The position numbers were made by a program, and so were the translations under genes. Under the pieces are notes generated by a model. That model saw only the letters and a list, made by a program, of their open reading frames with translations, had not been told where the DNA came from and searched no databases. A stretch of 25,712 nucleotides of DNA from Amphimedon queenslandica (lineage: Eukaryota; Porifera; Demospongiae; Haplosclerida; Niphatidae), in NCBI RefSeq assembly GCF_000090795.2, contig NW_003546507.1:112351-138062 (forward strand), written 5' to 3'. Positions 20,600 through 25,712 of this stretch are shown here, piece after piece; position 1 is the stretch's first letter; each line of letters begins with the position of its first letter.

Positions 20600-21345
20600 G
20601 TAGTAATTTCTCATTTTCTGATACATATTGATGTCCTTATGCTGTGTAGCAAGTTTGAGGTGATTCCGACTTCAATTTTTCAAGTTACGGCCATTTTAAG
20701 AAAATGCCAAAATTCTGAAAAATACCCAAGGCTATAGTCCATGGTTTTTTTCCAAAAAATGGCTCCAAAATCATTGCAAATTTTTATTACATTTTCTGAT
20801 ACATATTGACGTCCTTATGCTGTGTAGAAAGTTTGAGTCGATTCTGACTTCAATTTTTCAAGTTACGGCCATTTTAAGAAAACACCAAAATTTTGAAAAA
20901 TACCCAAGGCTATAGTCCATGGTTTTTTTCAAAAAATGGCTCCAAAATCACCTCCAATTTTTATTACATTTTCTGATACATATTGATGTCCTTATGCTAT
21001 GTAGCAAGTTTGAGTTGATTCCGACTTCAATTTTTAAAGTTATGGCCATTTTAAGAAAACACCAAAATTCTGAAAAGTACCCAAGGCTATAGCCCATGGT
21101 TTTTTCCAAAAAATGACTAAAAAATCACCCCCAATTTTTATTACATTTTCTGATACATATGGATGTCCTTATTGTGTGTAGAAAATTTGAGCTGATTCCG
21201 ACTTCAATTTTTTGAGTTGTGGCCATTTTAAGAAAACGCCAAAATTTTGAAAAATACCCATGGTTCTTTCAAAAAAATGGCTCCGAAATCACCCCAAATT
21301 TTTATTACATTTTCTGATACATATTGGTATCCTTGTGCTGTGTAT
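20600..21345. repeat. Tandem array of about 177-base units
   Basis: ATTTTCTGATACATATTG-type anchors recur at about 20613, 20791, 20968, 21145 and 21309 (spacing 178, 177, 177, 164). Each unit also carries GACTTCAATTTTT, GGCCATTTTAAGAAAA and AAAAATGGCTCC blocks. The anchor block is shared with the 10.8-11.9 kb array, but the rest of the unit is different. Non-coding. Confidence 0.88.
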
Positions 21346-21735
21346 AATATTGTTTGTAGTCACTTTTAAGTCAGTTATCAACCAGTATATAATGATAACT
21401 GAGGGACAGGATTAACACAATGTTCACGATCATTGCTCATCTCTCTATATCATAGTAGACTAGTGAGGTGACATGAATTGCAATTAACTGAGTAGTACTG
21501 TACATTACTGTACATTTTATCATATCATAATACTGATAAACCACTAGTTTCAATGTTATCATTAGGTGTAGTCCACTGGCAGGCCCCCTTTTACTACAAC
21601 CGCCCTTGTTAGGTTGCTCTTCTTCCTTTCTCTCTTTCTCCTCTTGACTTTGAACTACAAATGGCTGGACTTGCTAAGACCAATGATGCTGGAGATGAGA
21701 CAGTTACCCAATGGCTGTGGGTCAATTCGGACCAT
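21310..21735 (+). repeat. Duplicated segment, left copy (D promoter, leader and start)
   Basis: Matches 25281-25712 in order: repeat core, GTAGTCACTTTT, CTGAGGGACAGGATTAACAC, CATCTCTCTATA, the pyrimidine tract and the first codons. This is the duplicated 5' region of the D gene family. Confidence 0.8.
21585..21660 (+). promoter_or_regulatory. Pyrimidine-rich leader of gene D, conserved in D'
   Basis: A C/T-dominated stretch ending in C-T-A-C-A-A just before the ATG. The counterpart at about 25550-25634 keeps the same layout and ending. It resembles a terminal-oligopyrimidine-type 5' leader or initiator region; function is inferred. Confidence 0.4.
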
Positions 21736-22372
21736 AAAGATAAACTTCTAGAGGAATTGACTGATAATGACTTGATACAGACTTCATGCCCTGACAAGAC
21801 ACTTTCATATCTCAAGATTATCACTAGCAGAGAAAAAATAGGGAAAATAAAAGACAAAATTAGACATTTTAACATTTTGCAAAATGAAATGTTTGGGCCA
21901 GTTCAGGAATTAAAAACTGAAGCTAGACTTGAAGATTGTAATCCAATGGAAGTTGTTCCTGCAAATACTATTAATGAGACACGTAAGCACTTAACTGATC
22001 CTACTTTTTAATTTTAAATAATATTTACACAGCGACATTTTATATTACTTTGCAATGCTCTTATGGATGTGTCACTGATGAGCTAGCAGAAAGAATAGCA
22101 ACTGAACTTATTGAAGAGCTGCAAAAGAACACAGTAAGGGATTAGATTAATATAATAGATTATATTTGCAGATCTATCAACGAAAAGACCTTGTATTTAA
22201 AATAACAGTCAATCAAGATCCTCATGAACTTGTGTTCACAGCGAATGGCCGTTGGTGGACAATGCCCATCATCACTGTTTCTGCACATGTTGAAAACTTT
22301 GGTGAACCTCCACCAGAGTCACCAGAGGATGATGTGTTTGAGATAATGAAAAAATGGTGCCAAGACAAATAG
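21661..22372 (+). CDS. Gene D: unknown 207-residue protein
   Basis: Exons are 21661-21982, 22033-22133 and 22172-22372 (stop TAG). The first intron is phase 1 and the second is phase 0 and only 38 bases. The N-terminal part (M-A-G-L-A-K-T-N-D, then T-Q-W-L-W-V-N-S-D) is charged and helical. The C-terminal half has alternating hydrophobic strands (F-Y-I-T-L-Q-C-S-Y-G-C, L-V-F-K-I-T-V, I-I-T-V-S-A-H-V). No signal peptide or membrane segment is seen. I do not recognise the family. A paralogue begins at 25635 with the same leader, so this is a tandem family. The start follows a conserved pyrimidine-rich leader and is kept in the paralogue. Confidence 0.75.
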
Positions 22373-22463
22373 TATGTTTACTACACAGTTGATCTATACG
22401 TGCTATTATTATTTTTGATAGTTTGGTCAAGTCTTCAAAAGACAAGGACAAAAGCAAGAAATG

Positions 22464-22491
22464 AATAAACTGTTCATTGCACAAAAATAAA
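22464..22491 (+). terminator. Poly(A) signals of gene D
   Basis: AATAAA at 22464-22469 and again at 22486-22491, 92 and 114 bases past the D stop. Gene E converges from the other side with its stop at 22600, so the two 3' ends are nearly overlapping. Confidence 0.6.
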
Positions 22492-22599
22492 AGAATGATA
22501 AGAACGATTAACAATAAGTAATTATACTTTACTAATAATAATTTATAGTGATATTAACAATTTCTAAAAAACCCAATAAATGACTCACACTTATTAGTC

Positions 22600-24669
22600 T
22601 CAAACAGTTCCATCAACTTCAACACGGCGTGCATTATAACTATTATTTTTTCTTAATTTCCTACTCACACATTTATATGACCAAACAATGAAGGCCACGA
22701 TGCACAGAATGATCAAGTATACAGCAATAACAAGTGGAGGTCCAATTGGTGCTAAGTAAATAAAGTGATACTCATATTCTTCATAGCAACGGAAAGGTAT
22801 TGATAATTTCACTTTCCCACGAAACCTACTTGCAGAAGTGCCAAATACGTACCATACTTCATCACCACCATCGTCCCTGGTGCATTCGTCTTCACTACCA
22901 GGGCATGAAGGGTCCAGAATACAAGAGCTAGAAAGATTGCCTTGAATTTTGTACTCTGAAATATATCCTGAAATATTGACTCTTAAATGTACATTCATTA
23001 TGTGAGAAATGACAAAGAATGAGAATGCATCTCTTGTCATGTTTAAGGAGAAATGGTACGTACCAGATTCATTAAGACACGGAGTAAAGTTATACGCATT
23101 CTGAGGTATATCATGCGGGAGTTTATATGGTGTAGCATCAAAATAGTTTATGAAATCATCATGAGAGCCAAAAGTAGCCATTCTTACTGCACAATCAGTT
23201 CCGTTGTTGTTTATTAGCATAAAAGAAAAGTTCACGTTAGCTGGTCCATCAGCATTATAGAACGGATTATATCCTAGAAATAAAGGGCGCTCATCGGAAA
23301 ATGGATGTGCACTCATAACATCCAATTGTTTGGAAGACACCGTGAAATCGTTTTCCTGTACTTTGTATATTTCTGTGCCGTTAGCATAAAAATTACCATC
23401 GTTAGGATCATTGAGTGCTTCAATCTGCAAATTTTGGATAACATCAGAGCTGTAATTGTCACCAATTTTGACAGTTCTCATAACTCCAACGGAATAATTG
23501 CTACTGGTGTAGTTGCCAGTACTTTGGTACACGGTGCGAGAAAGGTAGTGAAGAGTCACTACTAGTAAGATGGAGATTAAAGCAGCTATGGCAGCAATGC
23601 TGAGACACAATGATGGAAAAAATGTGCATAAGCAACCTAATTAAAAACACGTTCATCATTATACATGTACCATACAAGATGATTTATTAGCAGGAGTAAT
23701 ATTTGGCGAATTTGCCTGTGGAAAGAAATTGGCGAATTGTATATGCAATTTTGTGCCACCTGCCATTAAGCATGCTCAGATTGAAACAAAAATGGGAGAT
23801 TTTATATTAGCGATTTCTTCATAGAACTGCCAATTGCCAATATTAATTCCCTGCTAATAAATCATCTTGTACAGTATTATTATTATCATTATTATTATAC
23901 AGTATACAATCTCTTTTAACATTTCCTACTTACATTTCTCAAGGGATCCTGTTCCAGTGGATCCTGTTCCAGTGGATATAGCTCCTGGTTTGACACGTGT
24001 AGGTACTGGAATCTCATAACGCTGTTGATACTGAACTATTTCTTCCGGATATTCCAGATCACAATCCTCAAACCACTTTAAGACATTACTCAAGTTGCTT
24101 GGATCAAAAACAGGCTCAGGGTTGACTTCATCTGGTCGTGGCTGGTTGTTTACGAGCTCCAGAAGATGACAACGTGACTCTATATTGTCGATGCTGTGAC
24201 TGTCATGCAAAACCTCAAGTCTGACATGATCTTGCAATTCTCTATAATTGTCTTCACTCATTGATGTCATTGCAATGGTGAGTGTGAGCCACATGTCCAG
24301 CTTTGGATACTGTTCATAAATTTCTTTCTCTTTATCAGGAGTCACGGCAGGGAGTTTACTTCGTTGTTTTCTGATATCTTTATTCTTCGGCTTATAATTC
24401 AATCTAGTGAGGATAAGATTCAACAGTAACGGAGCAACATCTTGAGGTAGCATAGAAAAGAGAGCGTTAAGTATGACCTTCCTCGTCTCGGCATCCTTTG
24501 CTTGAGATCTTATCTGGTCCTTACTGACACCCAGGGCAAACTCACAGACATACTCGATGCATCGCAGGTTATTATCACTAAGACTAGGATTTAGAAGGTC
24601 CAAGAGATGACGTAGTGGCTCTGAATCTGGTGTAATGGACTCGACTTCACTGTCATCCTTTCTAGCCAT
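22600..24669 (-). CDS. Gene E: two-pass membrane glycoprotein with cytosolic helical (death-fold-like) N-domain
   Basis: Exons are 23934-24669 (ATG, M-A-R-K-D-D-S-E) and 22600-23636 (stop TAA), one phase-1 intron, 590 residues. Residues 1-245 are soluble and helical, with a repeated Leu pattern (L-R-H-L-L-D-L-L; L-L-L-N-L-I-L-T-R-L) that looks death-fold-like, followed by a second helical region and a short Thr/Gly/Ser repeat. The first membrane helix is at about 255-274. A segment of roughly 265 residues follows with about ten N-X-S/T sites and paired cysteines, then a second helix at about 541-564 (V-I-A-V-Y-L-I-I-L-C-I-V-A-F-I-V-W) and a basic 26-residue tail. The glycosylation sites put the loop outside the cell and both ends in the cytosol. 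A receptor that carries an intracellular recruiting domain is plausible. No known family is recognised. Confidence 0.78.
23673..23871. mobile_element. MITE-like element in the intron of gene E
   Basis: The inverted ends start TACAAGATGATTTATTAGCA on the left, perfectly matched on the right for over 20 bases and imperfectly further in (around TTGGCGAA and its complement). TA flanks both sides, and the element is 199 bases with no coding capacity. The TA duplication is typical of Tc1/mariner-type non-autonomous elements. It lies wholly within the 23637-23933 intron. Confidence 0.8.
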
Positions 24670-24786
24670 TGCATTGCTCTCACTGTCAGCTTTTTTTTAA
24701 TGCACGTGATCATTTATTGTTTATATTGTATTTGTGGTTAATAATGCAATGACTAGCTAATAATTGTTTTTGTTTGTCATCAATAG

Positions 24787-25217
24787 ACTTTCTCCTAACA
24801 CAAGATGAGCTCCATTGTCTCAAGTTAGTTGCTGTCCACGGGTTAGGCCTGCAGGCAGCTGCTACTGCTACAAACTTCGCATCAATCTACACCTCACTGG
24901 AGAAGAACCATCCTAGCACTGCTCCAGCCATTGCCCTGTCTCTACTATGCAGACTGGGTCTGCCTGAGTGTCTTCTGTTCAAGTTAAGAGAGAAGTCCCA
25001 GTGCCTCCCTACAGATATACTGCTCTCATCCTTTCCAATGGCAGATCTCATACTAACACTGTACTACATCATAGCTGATATGAGAGAAAAGGAATTCAAT
25101 CTATTCAGGAGAATAGCTGTCGTGTCCTTCTTTCCACAACAAGATCAGTCTTCTACACTCACTCCTGCTAATCTCATTGCCCTGATGCTTCAACATGGTG
25201 TCTTTAATTCACAATGA
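24787..25217 (+). CDS. Gene F: helical protein or gene fragment, head-to-head with E
   Basis: An open frame begins at an acceptor-like site (CATCAATAG before 24787) and runs to TGA at 25215-25217, about 143 residues. There is no convincing in-frame ATG at its start. A tiny upstream exon from an ATG at about 24700 (M-H-V-I-I-Y-C) could join in phase 1, but this is weak. The product is Leu-rich and helical: L-L-T-Q-D-E-L-H-C-L-K-L, then M-A-D-L-I-L-T-L-Y-Y-I-I-A-D-M and F-R-R-I-A-V-V-S-F-F. By eye it resembles the N-domain of E in helix spacing, including the D-L/M-W-L-T-L-T type helix. It may be a divergent paralogue of that domain, or a remnant. Its start is about 105 bases from the E start, divergent. 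Confidence 0.45.
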
Positions 25218-25280
25218 TTTGAATTCATATTCGCATGGTGACGCCATTGTCATAAATACAGCCTACAAGCAGTAGAGATA

Positions 25281-25712
25281 ATTTCTCATACATATTGATG
25301 TCCTTATACTGTGTCTATAATATTATATGTAGTCACTTTTTAGTCAGTTTAATCAGCCAGCATAATGATTACTGAGGGACAGGATTAACACAATGTTCAT
25401 GATCATTGCGCATCTCTCTATAGCATAGTAGACTTTATAGTGAGAGAATCACAATTAACTGAAGTGTACTATGGTGACATCTGGTCTGGTGTTATCATAA
25501 TAAACTAATTTCAATGTTATCATTAGGTTACTAACTGGTAGTATACTGACAATCCCCTTTAGGCTTAACAGCCCTTGCTAGGCTGCTCTTCTTCCTCTCT
25601 CTCTCTCTGTGTCTCCCTTGACTCTGAACTACAAATGGCTAGTAGACTTGCTAAGACCAATTCTTCTGGAGATGATACTGTCACTAAATGGATATGGGTT
25701 GACTCACGCAAG
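25281..25712 (+). repeat. Duplicated segment, right copy (D' promoter, leader and start)
   Basis: The counterpart of 21310-21735. It begins in a single truncated copy of the repeat core at 25281-25315 and continues to the window edge. The 25218-25634 stretch otherwise holds no gene. Confidence 0.8.
25635..25712 (+). CDS. Gene D' (5' end only): tandem paralogue of gene D
   Basis: The first 26 codons are in the window (M-A-S-R-L-A-K-T-N-S-S-G-D-D). They align with the D start, sharing L-A-K-T-N and T-V-T-x-W-x-W-V. The upstream 350 bases are also copied from the D promoter region. It continues beyond the right edge. Unknown function. Confidence 0.7.
   Translation, partial: MASRLAKTNSSGDDTVTKWIWVDSRK

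Noticed and set aside
22600-23610. Gene E read as starting at the TTG near 23610
   Set aside because: The start would be a non-ATG codon inside a membrane helix; a clean phase-1 intron joins it to the 23934-24669 exon instead.
1-25712. CRISPR array, tRNA or rRNA genes
   Set aside because: No regular short repeats with unique spacers and no cloverleaf or rRNA-like blocks were seen; the repeats present are long satellite units and gene duplications.

Overview
The window looks like nuclear DNA of a marine invertebrate, most likely a demosponge such as Amphimedon (an inference from gene content and style, not a database match). It is AT-rich. The genes are split by very short introns (38 to 60 bases is common) with clear GT/AG borders. 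They encode expanded families of death-fold proteins, including a Death/Roc-COR protein and a Death/nucleoside-phosphorylase protein. Small terminal-inverted-repeat elements with TA target sites lie in introns and gene spacers. There are no bacterial operons, CRISPR arrays or RNA genes that I can support.

Positions 1-17,100 hold three tandem copies (A, B, C, left to right, all on the minus strand) of a two-gene cassette. The upstream gene of each pair (A1, B1, C1) begins with a 13-base exon encoding MAEG. It continues through one or two CARD-like exons and short linkers, and ends in a Death domain exon with a stop. About 360 bases further on, the second gene (A2, B2, C2) begins with a 10-base exon (MEK or MSK), then a Death domain exon and several low-complexity linker exons. 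After that the copies differ completely. C2 continues into a purine-nucleoside-phosphorylase (PNP/MTAN) domain. B2 continues into a Roc GTPase-COR module and a second Death domain. A2 runs off the left edge, but its last visible intron matches C2, so it probably leads to a PNP exon. Nearly every internal intron is phase 1, so every module can be swapped or skipped without breaking the frame. The arrangement suggests an adaptor gene paired with an effector gene, duplicated, with effector modules exchanged.

Several copies carry damage. B2 has a one-base shift in a run of 12 A in its GTPase domain. B1 has a one-base shift in its CARD-like exon and a chimeric remnant exon. C2 has an in-frame TGA just before the PNP domain, which a 42-base intron could remove. 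A1 and C2 each have one linker exon that has lost its splice donor.

The right part (17,990-25,712) holds other genes. G (+) encodes a secreted or membrane-anchored protein with a type-1 periplasmic-binding-protein-like domain. D (+) encodes an unknown 207-residue protein, and its tandem paralogue D' starts at the right edge with a copied promoter and leader. E (-) encodes a two-pass membrane protein with a helical cytosolic N-domain. F (+) is a fragment-like gene head-to-head with E. Two tandem repeat arrays (about 185-base and 177-base units) share a sequence core. Diverged single copies of that core lie at the other spacers between duplicated units, and they may have promoted unequal crossing-over.
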